A stretch of 64,000 bases of DNA from Sander lucioperca (GCF_008315115.2 NC_050173.1:31322792-31386791), one strand, 5' to 3'; positions 1 through 13,382 are shown, numbered from the stretch's first letter. The notes: generated by a model not told the origin, from the letters alone. Numbers and translations: made by a program.

Positions 1-1908
1 CATTGTTTACTCCAGGGCCAGCAGGTGTGGTGTTACTTTTTTGTAAGAGTGAAATAATCTGAGAAAACAGAACACATGGCCCATCATTTGGGCAAAGTTA
101 TTGTTCCCAACCAGCTCAGGAGGGATTCCAGTGAGTCATCCACGACTGACAAGAGTTGGCAAGAGAGACTGTGCCGAGAAGCTGTGTTGAAAATACCTCA
201 AGTATCATACCTGAATACTGGGGATTTTGTAGTATTTAGTAAAGACTAAGAACATGTTGCTATGCTTGAGCTTTTTGATGCTCCTGCATGTCAAATGTTT
301 GTTGCTTTGACATCAGTTTGATCATGTGGAATGTTACACATGAAGACGATAAACACACAAAGAAATAGTTACCCGTCAGGTTTATTAAAATGTGTCTGCA
401 AGTACTATTTACTCTTATTTATGACTCCCCATAATTTGAATTCTATGCTGAGTTTTGAATTGATTTCATGGTCTCTTGTGGCACTAAAATAATGATAAGA
501 GTTACAAGCTATTCTTACAATAAACTAAATACATTTGTGTGATCACGCAATTCTTTTTATTTATTCTTTTCACTTTCTTTTTCTACTTTTCAATTAGGTT
601 TATTTGCTGCAATCTGGATAATTAATTATGCTTCAAATCATGCTGTGAAAGCATTAATTCATTTTCAATACAGATCATTATTTAGCATATAAACTAATTC
701 ACATGAGGTGTGCTAACAAAAACATAGTTAATTATGGGCGACGTGGCTGCATGCTGCTCCTCCCGTCGTCCACCATTACTGTCTCTTAATCATTGGTGTG
801 CATCAATGTGCCACAATTCACCATCATGATTGATTAATAAGGGAATAAGCAGAGAACAAGCCTGTCAATTGATGACAAAGAGGTTCAACAAGTTTTAATC
901 TCCTCTGAATGCCAAGTAAATTGTCTCTTTATCACATACAAAAGAGATGAATAGAAAGAGAGAAAATACCTTTAAATGCATTCAAATATGCAGTTTGTAC
1001 CAATTGGAAAAATTAGCGTTTTTCAATAGTTGATAGTAATAGGAATATGGGGGTCTGTATGTATGTACAATTAATGACTTTTCTTAATTTTTTTAATTTT
1101 GTTTCCAGTTCTAAAGTTGAGTTCTAAGCTTTAGATAAACATCATTCTGATAAATAGTTATCAGTGGCACTGTACTAATTCTTACTCGCTCTGGATGTTA
1201 GTGTCAGTTAATGTCTAATATCTAAATGTAAATGTGAGATTAGTGTCTATAACAGCACATATTACCCATCTGCTACTGCTATATTATGACAACTGAGAAT
1301 GGTCTATTTAAGCTGTCATATCAATTAGCAGTTATAAACAGAAAACACAATCACCCAGTAATGCACAACAAATCTTACAGCCTTGCACAGATGACATGAA
1401 TTAGAAGAATATAATATATGTTTCTACCTTGCAAACACTTTTAGTATACAGTACTTGGCGACAGCATTTAGAGTAGTTTTAGTTTTGTCTTTGAGAATTA
1501 TGACTGTGCTTTTTTAATGACTAGGTTCCTTAAACGTTTAACCTCTTATAAGAAACCCATAAAATGGTTTGATGTCAAATAAAGCCCTGAAGTCAAGTGA
1601 CATTCAACATTCAAGTTCAAAATATCCAAACTGATACTGGCAATCCAACCTTGAATTTTTAAGCGCATTTCTTTGTTTAGCAATGTATTTTTCATATTCC
1701 CTAGACACTGAAAGACAATGTGATGTTTCGCTGTACCAGCCTTTGTTAGTGGAATACTTTTCAACAAAAACTCAACAATAAAACTCAAGTTTTAGGGCAT
1801 CATCATCACCTCCCTCAACAGACCAGAATGAAATCCAATCATTAAATAGATCTTAATAGGGGGAATGCCTGTGATAACTGACACGCCAAAATTTCCACTA
1901 AAGACCCT
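1..1908. other. AT-rich non-coding DNA, no gene seen
   Basis: No reading frame here has recognisable protein character; the longest is an 80-codon frame on the minus strand near 1.55-1.79 kb with no motif. The part from about 600 to 960 is denser in homeodomain-type TAAT cores than its surroundings and is treated separately. The rest shows no repeat or RNA gene that I can support. Confidence 0.6.
600..960. promoter_or_regulatory. Possible conserved non-coding (enhancer-like) element
   Basis: This stretch has several TAATTA/ATTAAT cores, a GATTGATTAAT site around 829-839 of the PBX/HOX type, and a near-palindrome TGTCAATTGATGACA at 863-877 that places two MEIS/PREP-type TGACA sites head to head. 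It has no coding frame and no terminal repeats. Clustered TALE and homeodomain sites are known from developmental enhancers of vertebrates. That this is one is an inference; AT-rich DNA produces such sites by chance. Confidence 0.25.
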
Positions 1909-2515
1909 TTCACACATGCACTACAAATCTGAACTTATCTAAGCATTACTGGAGGAGCTGTATGTGAAAACCCAAATGTCCGAATCAGTTGGACCAGACA
2001 TTAAACAGACTTTACCTGCCTGCTCCCTTGTGCAAAGTCTGTGTAATGTCCGATTGAGCCTGTGTGAATATAGCAGGTCACTGTCCAGAGAATTCACAAC
2101 GAGTGAATGGGCATGTTGATGACATTTCTATCATGATGCTGGAGCAAAACCAGAAGAAAACAAACATCCGAGGGTGGAGAAAAACAAAAGACGGCAATGA
2201 AAATTAGAGATGACGAGATTCGGGCTGATCGTCAGACAAATTCAAAGAGAGGCAAGAGACTCGGTTGTTTATGACCAAATTACAAACCAGCTACATGACC
2301 CCTGTGTAATCCGTGTCATGTCCTGCCTCCTACATGCTCTAATCAGGAGCCACCCCTCACCCAAACCAAATGTATAAAACCAAGAGTTTTGCCAGTAACT
2401 GACAATGCGTCTTACACGGACAATATTTCCTGTTGTGTTTTACATGTGTGAAAAGGAAATTTCAGACAATGTCTGGACCTGATTCTCCCGACATTGTTCT
2501 GAGTTCATATGAAAA
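1909..2515. mobile_element. Putative non-autonomous DNA transposon, degraded
   Basis: The left edge reads CTTTCACACATG. Two inverted near-copies lie on the right: one at about 2443-2455 (CATGTGTGAAAAG) and a second, TTCATATGAAAA, near 2505-2515. The interior carries no transposase. No convincing target duplication was found. The layout fits a small terminal-inverted-repeat element with diverged ends, superfamily unknown. Confidence 0.4.
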
Positions 2516-2706
2516 AAATGGCTAAATATATGTGGCGAGCCCACATGTACCAGTTTGATCAAAGATTGCCATCATTGCAATGTCAGAATTAGACCCAAGT
2601 TAAATGGGTTGATTCTGTGACATGATCAAAATATTTATGAGAAACTCTCTCTACTTTACAATCTATATGGTAATTTAAATATTACAAAGTAACTCCTGGA
2701 ATGCAT

Positions 2707-3240
2707 TACTGATTGATGACTTCCATCCATCTGCTGTTCATTCGGGCCCACATGTCCCTCTCCCTAACAACGGCTTCAGGCTCCTCAAGGCAGATGAGAT
2801 AAATAATTCCTCCATCGTTTTCTGGGTCTACCCCAGGATCCTCTATCAGTTGGACGTGCCAGGAAAACCTCCAAAGGGCGCCCAGGAGGCATCCTGATCA
2901 GAAGGCCGAACCACTTCAACTGGAAGTTGGCTGCAAACTGCCCCAGTGCGTGCTAGAGGTCACATCTGATAAAGCAAACAGAACCACATCATCTGCAAAG
3001 AGCAGAGAAGTGATTCTGAGGTCCCCAAACCAGACACTCTCCTGCCCCTGGGTGCGCCTTGAGATCTTGTCCATGAAGATCTCAAAGTAAATTGGTAACA
3101 AAAAACAACCCTGGCAGAATGCAACACCCAATAACTTCTTGCCGAGGATACAGACACAGCTCACACTTATATAAGGACCCAATGGATCGTATACCCCGGA
3201 GCCCCATACTCCCACAGCACCCCCCCACAAGACACCCCCA
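2707..3240 (-). pseudogene. RTE-clade (Rex3-like) LINE relic, reverse transcriptase remnant
   Basis: Read on the minus strand, this is a collapsed copy of the same LINE family as the better preserved element at 22.2-23.7 kb. The frame covering 2916-3272 contains the block after RT motif B (MDKISRRTQGQ) and motif C as LLFADDVVLFA, with the catalytic FADD. Towards the 3' end (2707-2930) the minus strand still matches the region around 'RSQLRWFGHLVRMPPGRL', but intervening codons are deleted. The sequence upstream of the FADD block keeps a trace of the GVLWGG-type segment. Large internal deletions and frame breaks make it non-functional. The 5' half of the element, including the endonuclease, is absent, as is usual for 5'-truncated LINE insertions. 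Family assignment comes from direct comparison within the window and from known RTE motifs. Confidence 0.85.
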
Positions 3241-6200
3241 AAACAAAACACAGACTGATGGATTGGTGACATCTAACAATGTAAAAAGTAAATGTATCCT
3301 TTATTCTTCACATTGTTTTTACAAAAGGAAACTCTTTACTCTGAGTGGAACATTTGGATCCTCTGAATAGAAACAGGTGTGGCAGTGAAAACCCGGGGTC
3401 AGCACATTCATACATCATTAGGTCTGGTGATGCCAAAGAGGTCCCTGTGACTTCATAGGAAAATACTGCGTGTAACTTGGAAACAGGTTGCCATCAACTT
3501 GTGAACAACATAACAACAAGGCTTTCTCACACGTTTATCTCTCCCTACTTCTACTTGCTTTTCTCTCCCTCTTTTACTTTAGTTTGAAGCTGCTACAAAA
3601 CCGGTTTCCAACCCACAATTCTCTTCCTGTAGGAGTCAGAAAAGGAAGATAATCAGGAGGACACCCAGCGAAAAATATCCAACCTGTGAATATAAAAAAC
3701 TACGATATTATTTCCCTCCCTCACAGGTCCTATATATACTCTGGTAAAAGACAGACTGTGATTTCACTTTGATGAGAGTACCCTGTACCGTCCAGACTTC
3801 ACAGTTTGGCTTTTTGATACATTTGCTTCTTTCCCTGCTGAGAAAAACCTTAGAGACAGAAGTGGATGAATGTGATAATTGGGAGCGTATCATTAGACAC
3901 AAAGTGAAGGGATTTATGGTGGTTAAAAGCTCAGATGTTAATAATTGAGGCGATAAAAATAATGTTTAATAATAATATATGTAATAATATTTTCTTCTAC
4001 ATCTTGTCAAGGTTATACTTGAAGTTCTCCAACTCCACTTGCAGTCTGGCAGTGGCACTGCTTCAAAAATAAAACTCTAAATTGGTGTCAGAAAATTTAC
4101 GTTTTTTTTCACTTTAGCCGGTGATGATTGTGAGAAAAATAAAGTGAACCTTGTGTGAGCAACATGTGTTGAGCAGCAACAAGCCTTTGATGTGGATAAA
4201 AGGCATTTCTGACCACAATCTGGTATGGCAAACAGATAAGACGTTACCATAAAATTTCAAGAGCGTGTTTGTAAATGAGATCTCTCTGATCCTGATACTG
4301 TGTGTATGACAAAAACTTTCATCAAGTTAAGTCAGGTGTATTTATAGAGTCCATGTAGAAAGTATATATATTTAAGGACTAGTCAACAGACACTTTATAG
4401 CCCTGATTGTGTTTTTTTTTTTTTTAAATCATAACTTAATGAAAAATCAACTAAGCATTCTTTTTCTTCTCCAGTACTCACAACCACAATTTCCTGCTGG
4501 TGGCCACTGGGATCTGCCCAGTACAGCCACAGTCCTCTACTGTTGGTTACTCTGCAGCAGCACAAATTGCACAATGCACCATGACATTAGCTGTCTGACG
4601 TTTTCCAAACCACGATCTCCTAGCTGCTGTAGGGGCTAGAAGTGACCACTCTCTGGTCTACTTAATACTTGACAAATACCATTCAATATTCCACCAACAC
4701 CCTATCTGTCTTGATCAAATTAAAATGACTCCGTTCTCGAGGTCATCACAAATCAACTATTAAAATGCCAAAAGGGAGTATCACGCACAGATAAATGTCA
4801 GTGGTGCAATGCACACAGGCTAATGAGTTTTGAACAGCGCTGACACAGTTTGGCTCAAATAAAAACACAAAGGACAAGAGTGATGACTAGTTCACTATAT
4901 TCAATTATCTGGCATGAACAAAGGCTGTCGCTGTGCTCAGTCAACTCAACCTCCGGTGAGGCATCTTGCATTTTTGAGAGAGTAAATTAACTGTCAAGGC
5001 TTTGATGGAACAGAACTGACAAAAAGCTACAAACAGTATCAATATTCCTCAAGATAAGCACTTATGTGACTTTCTTTCTTTAGTTCACCACCAACTTTAC
5101 ATATGGTTGATATCAAATAATAATGCTGGTCACATTTTTGTTTTTGATGACACAATGTCAAAAGTTAGAAATAGTTTTGGTAAATAGAACTTTTTAAGTC
5201 TTAGGGCGAGCGCTTTATAAGGAAGGGCGTTGGTTACCTCTTCCAGAATTAGCACACACACGCACGCACGCGCACGCACACACACACAATTTTTGCTCAT
5301 TATCAGCTACACCACAACACACAGGAGTCACTTTGTATTGCCAGGGAAACTCACACATCCTCGCTGCGTTTCCTGATATGACCTCACTCGCAGCAGAATA
5401 CAAACATTGTACGTCAACCATCAGCATTTTTTCCCAGCGTGAGAAAAGCAGTAACAGGTCTTTTTTTTTAAACCACACACAACTTTTTTTTGTTTAATCG
5501 GGCATGTAACAAAAGGGCAGTGTGCATTGTTTACAAAAGTAATGACCAACACTATAATGGACTATTATGTATTTATTCATTCATAGAGGACACCAGCATT
5601 TGTTGATTTACTGCATTCTGTTACAGTTTTATGGAATTACAAACTACATGTTATATCTACAAATAGCAGGTGGAATTGTCCTTCATTTCCCGCTGGCATA
5701 AATAGATTATGACTGACATTAGGGTGGCCCCAATTTAATCACAGAACTTAATGTTTATTTTGTAGAGAAAATGCTTAAATTCAAGTACAAGACATCTCCT
5801 CCTGTCTTGTCTTGACACTAACAACGCTCTCATACATATTATCACGAGCAATGGTGCCTATATTAACGCAATGCAATGTTGTGAAGTGATTGTTGGGTGC
5901 TCATTCACACTGATGACTTACCTTTAAAGAGTGATTTACAAGCCCCTAGAGCCTAATTTTCTTTGGAACCGAAGATTACAAAATTATTACAAAAATATAA
6001 ATAATATTTATATGTGTCTGAGCAGGCATGAAAAAAGATCTGTCTTATAGCTGTAGTAACACGCATTGCTGATGGTCAGCATCTCATCGTGTGCAATTTT
6101 GAAAATGTGGCACCGCACGTGAGTGAGCACATGGCAATTCAGTTTGACATTTGCATTAAATTACATAACAAGTTTAGCATTATGAAATTAATGAGATGGA

Positions 6201-7226
6201 CTCAGTGATTTAATGAACTTGGACTGTGGTGTGCATTGTGGCTCCTAACCAAGCTCTCTGTAACGGGGTGCCAGCTACGGCCGGGTCTCAGTCCCTATGT
6301 AGACTGTTCAATAAGGCTGAACCTCTTACCTTAATGACTGTCGACTTTTTTCCTCAGTCGGATGCACTTTTAATTATCAGCTCCAAAGCTCTCTGTAGCA
6401 TCTGTACTCAGAGGAGAGGGCTTGCCTTTTAACTAGGACCCTCCAACTTTACAGAGTTGGCTCAAAGTCAGGCTCAAAATCTGTTAGCATTGCTGTATTC
6501 AGCCACACAGCAGCAGAACTGCAGTAGCCCTTTCATAGTGTTGTCTTTTGCCTGGTTGCTACTCTCCTTCACAGCTGCTGAGCTGGTGTTTATTTTATTA
6601 GCAGCAAAGTGCCCTGACAAAGCCAACAACTATGACATATGACAAGTAATGACAGCCTTGATCTAAATTTGTCGAGAATAATTCCCATTTTAGGATTTTG
6701 TACACACAATATTAGTACTGATGAGAAAATCCTCTGCCATATATGTTATTCTGTCTTAGAGCAGTACAGAATGACTCTGAGGAGTCAGTTGGGAGAGCAG
6801 CTTCAACGCTAAATTGGATCTAAAATTATCTTACTGCGTAGGCATACTTCTGTACTGTACCTTTTTCAACAATCAGATAATAATACATATGACAGATCGT
6901 ATCAGAATCTGATGCGTCAGTCATGTGCAGAGGACCTCCTTGGAACAAACAGAAGCCTAATCAGGCTGCACAAACACAGGGTTGTTTTTCACCCACCGCA
7001 GAATGTGCATATTCCGCCTATTTCTGTGGTTCATCCAAACAGACCGCAACAATGGCTTACTACCAAGCAGCTGTTCCTCTCTCCCTGCTGGATCTCTCAC
7101 TGGGGCATCATTATTGCAGAGCACATTTTCTTCCATCAGGTTTTGAATCAAGCATCAGTGCTTTTCCAATGAGTCTAATTTCAACAGGCATGCTACTTAA
7201 TGCGCAAAAAATACTTCCGTAAACAA
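3241..7226. other. Non-coding DNA, no gene seen
   Basis: Short frames occur throughout (for example 68, 86 and 99 codons between 6.2 and 7.2 kb), but they overlap each other on both strands and show no domain, signal peptide or splice-supported continuation. A mixed CA/CG microsatellite sits at 5253-5288. I see no other repeat or RNA gene. Confidence 0.6.
5253..5288. repeat. (CA)n/(CGCA)n microsatellite
   Basis: Alternating purine-pyrimidine tract of CACA units interrupted by CGCACG units, about 36 bp. Alternating CG/CA tracts can adopt left-handed helix conformations; nothing else distinguishes it. Confidence 0.9.
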
Positions 7227-8010
7227 GTATAGTAATAACTTTATTTATGAAGCACCTTTGGAAACATATTTAACGAACTGCTTTGAAAGACAAAGAAAGG
7301 CTAAAGCAGGATATCCAGAGGTCAATATAACAACAGAGAGCTAACAGTGTGGCCCAACAATAGCAAGATAACATTTGGGTAAATAAAAAACAAGAAGACA
7401 AAGGATACAAAACATAGTAGAGTGAAGCCAAATAAAAAAACTATAAAAAACATGACAAAAAAAATATGCAAAAAAAAAAGGTAAAAGCAATACAACTAAT
7501 TTGAATAAATAAAATAAAGATCAATATCACATAAAAGCAGGTCTATAAAAATCTCCTCAGGCAGGTCGTTCCAAAGTTGAGGGGGCCTGATGACAAAATC
7601 ACGGTCACATTTAGCTTTAAGTCTCGACTTAACCGAAGATCTGAAGACCCACCTGAAGATCTACCTGAAGATCTAAGGCTGCCAACTGGCTCATATGGGG
7701 TCAATATCTCCGCTACTATATCTTTGAGCCAGACACAGACGTGCTTTAAAAGTGATCACTAAAATCTTAAAATCATTTCTAAATCAAACAGGGAGCCAAT
7801 GGAGAGAAGCCAGGAGTGGGGTGATGTGATGTCGTCTGTTAAAACCACTGAGAAGCCTAGCTGCTTCGTTCTGAACTAGTTTGAGGCGAGAAAGTGGTTC
7901 GGTTGATGCAAGAAAAGGAGGGAGTTACAGTAATTGAGTCTGAATAAAGATAAGATAAAAACATGACTTTTTTCCAGGTCAGAGTGTGAATTATAAATCC
8001 ATATTCTTTA
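7227..8010 (-). pseudogene. L2-type LINE relic, 3' half
   Basis: On the minus strand, codons over about 7785-7890 read LVQNEAARLLSG...NRRHHITPLLASLHWLPV followed by a stop. This lines up with the C-terminal RT region of the L2 copy at 13.4-14.7 kb (LVQNAAARLLTGTNRRAHITP, LHWLPV). The 3' end of the element, at low coordinates, keeps the L2-like tail with TTTATTTATGAAGCACCTTT close to 7233, matching TTTATTTATATAGCACCTAT in the other copy. The catalytic part of the RT and all upstream sequence are missing, and stops and indels interrupt the remainder, so it is an old dead copy. A 61-codon frame on the plus strand here is only the antisense of this relic. Confidence 0.85.
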
Positions 8011-9949
8011 AGAACATCATATAAAGATACATTGTGATACTTCTTTTTCTAGCAATAACTGTCCAATGTATTCATGTTCTGTAAATGCTGTTGGCATGTT
8101 TGTTTTTTACATTGTTTGTGGCGGGTTCCACCATTTCTGTGCAACATTGAAGTAGACGTCACAGAAATGTAAAGAAATGCTTATGGTAAGCAAGACGGTT
8201 CCAGTGCAAATAGCTGCACACTAGCTGCTAACAATTAGTCACGGTTGTACCAGTTGGTAGTGTTTGATTATCTTAAGTATTTATTTGTGTTTTTATGTTA
8301 TAAGGCTATTATTACTTCCCCGACTTTTGATTTCATCTCAACTGTCTTCCTCTGTGCTTTGATCTTTCAAGCCTGTAAGATGCCATTTTAAACGACTTAA
8401 ATACATCCATTCTTGTAACAATCTGGTAGCTAAGTCACTTTTTGTCAGCAGCCTGCGAATTCTATTAAACCATCAGTCAGTAACATCAACTTGCAAAAAA
8501 GTCAACAATGCTCTCATTCTTTCATTCATTCAATTAGTCTTTACACTTATATTACGTTTTTAACCATACTTATAACTCCAAGAAAAAAAAAACCAAAGCT
8601 TGCATTTTATTATTAACCTCAGAAAATGAATCTTTACTCTCATTTACCAAACTAAACCTAAATAAATGGTTCAGTATCATTCTGAACCACTCAATCTGAA
8701 CATGCATGGTTAAACTGGCAGCACCACAAGTGTTAAGCAGATAATGTTGCTGGATCAGCCAATGTTTTATTTAGCAGGTAACCCAGCTGGATCTGCATCT
8801 TTGAGCCACTGACTCTTCCTCTACCGCAGTGTCGGATAATAATTGTCAGATACCACTCAGAGCTGAGCATTAAGCAACGGCCTTGATAACTGCTGGGCCG
8901 CAAAACTATAGCATGTTTTCATATAGTATCTCTCAGAAGAAATGCCATTGGCTGGTCTTCCACACGTCACATGTCACCATATGAAAAACAATTTTGTATC
9001 ACAATGTAATAATTATCACATGTAAATGTAGTGTGAAATTTTTCATTGTTTATATTTAGTAAGGGAGCAAACAGCTCTAGGGAATAGTATCTCATCACAG
9101 ATGAAAGCATAGCCTGAATGCAACATGCTAACATTGGCTGGGTTCTATTACATTATTAATAAGCTTCATATTTGAAAAGGACATTTAATAGCCTTTTTTT
9201 GATGTGCAAACCATACTTTGTGCAGCAGAATAAATCACCACTTTCTAATCTTATGAAAAACTCCAATGTGTGCGTGCGCTATTTAAAAAATAGCACAGGA
9301 CACGTCAGTGAGCCATCATCACACTGAGCATGAGAGTCATATTTGGGCAAAGATGACTTCTGGGATGGACAGTTGTCTAACATTAGTAAAAGAGATGAAG
9401 AGTAACCCAGATTTTCCACACAGTCTGTGCTGCATTTCGGCGTGTTCCGGTTTTGTTCTGTCCTCCGCGCTATACCACACCAAGAGCGTCTCAGAAGCAG
9501 TGTCTTGCTGCCCGACTCGCAGATTATATTGTCTCTACAAGTACTTTACAGAACAATCACGTGTTAATTAAACTAGAATCTACCTTTCACTTCAAGCACT
9601 CATGTAATTAAACTATATGCCTTCTCCTTTCTGGCGTTGTCCTTGTAAAAAAAGATCTGTGATGTCTTTTATGTTTTTCTGTGTACGATATTTGGGGGTG
9701 TCTTTTGGTAAACTGACTGGATACTCTAGCTGTTTTACTTCCTGCCCGGCTGTTCGAACGGCATGCGGCTTGCGTGAAAATAGAACTGGCGTGTATCTTT
9801 AGCGGAGGGGAGAGCCGCTTCACGCACGCTTCTGGGACGCGCCGTGGCGCGGCTGGTGGAAAAAAGGGGTTAGTATAGGAGGATGGAAATATGCTTAAAG
9901 GGAAACAGTAGAGGAAAAAGTGGAACGTAACAGACAGCAAATATCCCTA

Positions 9950-9950
<1 letters not shown>
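8011..9950. other. Non-coding DNA, no gene seen
   Basis: Mostly AT-rich unique sequence. The only local contrast is a GC- and CpG-rich patch at about 9720-9860, listed separately. No supported coding frame, repeat boundary or RNA gene. Confidence 0.55.
9720..9860. other. CpG-rich patch of unknown nature
   Basis: About 140 bp with many CpG dinucleotides, including GGGACGCGCCGTGGCGCGG near 9835-9853, inside AT-rich surroundings. The frames crossing it (110 codons on minus, 61 on plus) have no recognised motif. It could be part of a GC-rich DNA transposon or a fragment of a regulatory CpG cluster; I found no paired inverted terminus. Confidence 0.35.

Positions 9951-10031
<81 letters not shown>
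9951..10031. repeat. (TA)n microsatellite, about 80 bp
   Basis: Nearly pure TA dinucleotide tract with one G interruption near the left end. Frames through it encode only alternating Tyr-Ile and are not genes. Such tracts are unstable and prone to cruciform formation. Confidence 0.97.
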
Positions 10032-10036
<5 letters not shown>

Positions 10037-12958
10037 CCCATGTATGAGCCAACGTCAAACACACCACCAGAAGGAGAAGGTTGCTTAGTGGGAGTCATCT
10101 CATTCCTTCTGCAGTGCTTCCTGCAGCTTCTGTTTTGCTCTGTTCTTGCTCTACTGTCTTCCTCTGTGCCATCTAAATATTTAATATGTAGCCTGATGTT
10201 GTGTTAGGGATGTGTCCCACTCTTTGATCAGGCAGACTCTTATTGATTTGTTGCTGCAGCAGAGTAAGGCATTGACTGTGTCATCACATAGGAAGAGGCG
10301 ATGAAGACAGGCTCACTGAACAAAGACAAATCCATAAATAAAGCCTCATTAGCTCATCTTTAGCTGTTTTATCAATGATTAAAGTTCCAATACAGTGCAG
10401 TCCCACTATTACATACTATTGCCACCAGTTAAATGAATGTTGCTTCGATTTGTGCGTACATGCTAATGTAATTGGTGTTCCAGTCTCAAACCAACTGTTA
10501 CTGTAAATAGCTTCTTGTATATGTTTCTTGTGAGATGCACTGTTTATTTTACAGGTTATTTCAACATCCTGTATTGTGCATCTTGAAAGTGCTCTTTGGA
10601 AATGTATAAATCAAATAGCAAATGCAGCAGTAATAACAGAAGGACAGTTTTCTGAGTCAGGGAAGATGAGCTGTAAACTACAAAATTGTATCAGCTCTTA
10701 TTGCAGATCCATTTTACTGAGCCAAAACCCAGTGTCGCTCTGGCTTTGATGTTCAAACTGCGGTCCTGCACAGCCAGGGAAAAAGTGTTCTAAAACGGTC
10801 CCAAAAATCTGGGAGTGAGCGGAAATGTTGCCGCTGCCATAATCCTATGGGTAATCATTTACATTTGATCACCCCGCATGAATATGAATGCTGTTCTGCG
10901 TGTCCTTGAAAAATCCCCCCAATTTACAGTCACTCGCTGGTGTAGGGGGGACTGATGTGAACATTTTCTGCACTTCTTTTGAAACCCGGCAGCTATTCAA
11001 GCAACTTACTCCAACCTCCAGCAAAACGGCACACAGTCACAAGTGGCACACATTTAAATGTACTGTGTGTTGTTGCGAAAAACAACACAAGGGAGACAAA
11101 AAAAGAGAGATGAAAAAGAGAGGGCGCTACGGTGCCAAACAATGCCAAGTAGAAGATTACAGATATCTGGCTTTGTGGAGCGGCGCTTGAACATGTTTTC
11201 AGGCTCATTTCAGTGTAATTTTCCCCCTTTATCCATGGGCACGCAGCCCGTGAAGGGTCACAATGAGGGATGGAGTCTTGTGGTGGATGAAAAGAGGAAG
11301 GCCAAGCAGTGTGGACATGTAGGCAGAAAGAAAACGTCACAGGGTTCCGAAAAGGCTACTGTTAATCCCTGGCACAAGGAACGAGAGAGACAGCGTGTTC
11401 GCTGAAGCACCCATGCATGTAGACAATGATGCACATCACAATGCTATGGATAATTTGATCTAAATTGTAAAACGCAACCTGAACTTCTGCACTAGATTGA
11501 AAAGTATTGTTCTTTCAATTAGTTTTTAAATTAGCTGTAATCGTGAGTCATGGTGACATGAATTCAGAACAATCTTAAATTTAGATTCTGCCATGACTCT
11601 GATGAAGAGGGTTCTGGAGTGCCAAATACCAAAGAGCGTACAAAAATTACATTTTTTTTAAAAAGAGGGGGATCCAGTAAATGGAGCAGAAATGGAAAAG
11701 TGGTACTGAAATGTCGCTTTCAAGATGGGCATAAATTGTGTGAAAGGCTATTTTTAACTAGTGTCCCATTTCTTTAAATGCGTACAGAAGTTCAGTTGAA
11801 ATTAGCCCAGTAGAGTTGTGATCCCAGCAGGGTGGTATTAAGTTAGATAAAAGTTAAAGATAATATCCTCCCTTTAAAGAGATTTAATATTTACGGTATT
11901 TATATTTTAAATTTCAGTTTCAGTCTAGATTTTAGAACATGTCTCTCAAGAGGCCACAAGTAGAGTTTAAGTTATTTCTTTTGTGAATATTGTGAATACT
12001 CCTGTTGCTCCTGTATTGAGAGGTTAGTGTTATTAGGACTGCTTCAATACTTGAAGACGTAGTGGTTTCAATAAAGGCATCAAAGTGGCCTGGGAGTCAG
12101 TGAGAGTATCTACTGAGTGGGAAGATTGACAGTTTCAGCTTAAGTGTCAGGACCAAGGTGCAAAATAAAACCCCCTTTGGGACATGAGACATTTAGAGAC
12201 TGATGCTATAATGACCTGCAATGACTTCACACATATGTTGTCTGTTCATAATGTGGGATGTAACACTGACATGACTGACACCAGAAACATGAGACTCACA
12301 AGTCACAACAACAGTACCTGGTTCCCATGAGTCAAACCAAGGACAAAAAGCCCCTAGCGAATCTGTTACAATTCAACCCGTTACCCACCCAGTTGCATTT
12401 TTGATGTACAAGCTTCTAAAGGGCCAAGCATGAAACAGGCTCTTTGTGCAGAACAAAGTTTTACAGAACACAGTGGCATAATATCTGGTGGGTATTCCCC
12501 TTGAGTCAGGGGATGCCACATATGCACATGACAGACACAGGAGCACACACACAAATGGACTAAAAGACGCTGACACACAAGGCCCATTCAAGTGGATGCA
12601 TGCATGAGTGTCTCTACACTTCCAAGTTTAATGTCCTCTCACTCCCACACACTTTTTTCTCCCCTCTGCACTCTTGTGACAGAATATGCCCTTTGTTCAT
12701 GTTCTTTGAGGGTTTGTTGGGAAGCTGGGCTGCCAGGGCTCTAGGAACGGACATAAATAAATGGACTGTCCATTGCAGCATGAGGGGAGCAGCCAAACAC
12801 CCCAAGCAGGAGATCTTACATCCATTATCAAAGGGCCTTTTATAAAAGGCTTCAGCTATGGCACATTTGAAGTGGTAGTTACTCACACGCATGTCCAAGC
12901 CCACATGTATTTGCACAAGCATCTGGTGAATGCATGCATGGAAAATGCATAGTCTGGT

Positions 12959-12961
<3 letters not shown>
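10032..12961. other. Non-coding DNA, no gene seen
   Basis: A cluster of overlapping 100-115 codon frames on both strands at 10.9-11.4 kb attracts attention, but they are of low complexity, lack any domain and are mutually antisense. 12.37-12.95 kb has similar short frames running into the CA repeat. No repeat family recognised. Confidence 0.55.

Positions 12962-13035
<74 letters not shown>
12962..13035. repeat. (CA)n microsatellite, about 74 bp
   Basis: Uninterrupted CA dinucleotide repeat. The poly-Thr-His and poly-Cys-Val frames crossing it are artefacts. Confidence 0.98.
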
Positions 13036-13037
<2 letters not shown>

Positions 13038-13382
13038 CTCTATGTATCAGCTTCAACAAAAAGCCATCTTATCTTGTCCATCCAAATTACCCAATGGACA
13101 GTACCAAGACAGTACCTAGAGATATTGAAAAGAGGTCTTTCAGGACAGAAAATTAATATTTCATTCAAACGCTGCTGCTTTTTAGAAAGTGCTGTCTTGT
13201 ATGCCTAGAAATAATATATCACTCAAACCGTCTGCCCACTTTCAGTTAAATGCTGAAAGTGAACGACTAAATTGTGTATAGGCTACAAAATGGATAAAAG
13301 AATATAAGAACATGTTTTCATTCATTTCCTCAGAAGGCCTGTTCTTTTTTCACACCAGTGGCTCAGAGTGGGCTGTTCATCT
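13036..13382. other. Non-coding spacer, nothing seen
   Basis: Unique AT-rich sequence between the CA repeat and the 3' tail of the L2 copy; no motif or frame worth reporting. Confidence 0.6.

Noticed and set aside
7577..7762. 61-codon frame with PPEDLPEDL repeats
   Set aside because: It is antisense to the L2 relic; the repetition arises from short GAAGATCT duplications in the dead LINE.
9870..10098. Open frames on the minus strand rich in Tyr-Ile
   Set aside because: They are translations of the TA microsatellite with short non-coding flanks.
10888..11405. Overlapping 100-115 codon frames on both strands
   Set aside because: Composition is basic and low-complexity, frames are mutually antisense, and no motif or splice context supports a gene.
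12614..13208. 139- and 92-codon frames with Cys-Val or Thr-His runs
   Set aside because: They run through the CA microsatellite; the non-repeat part has no domain and is antisense to other frames.
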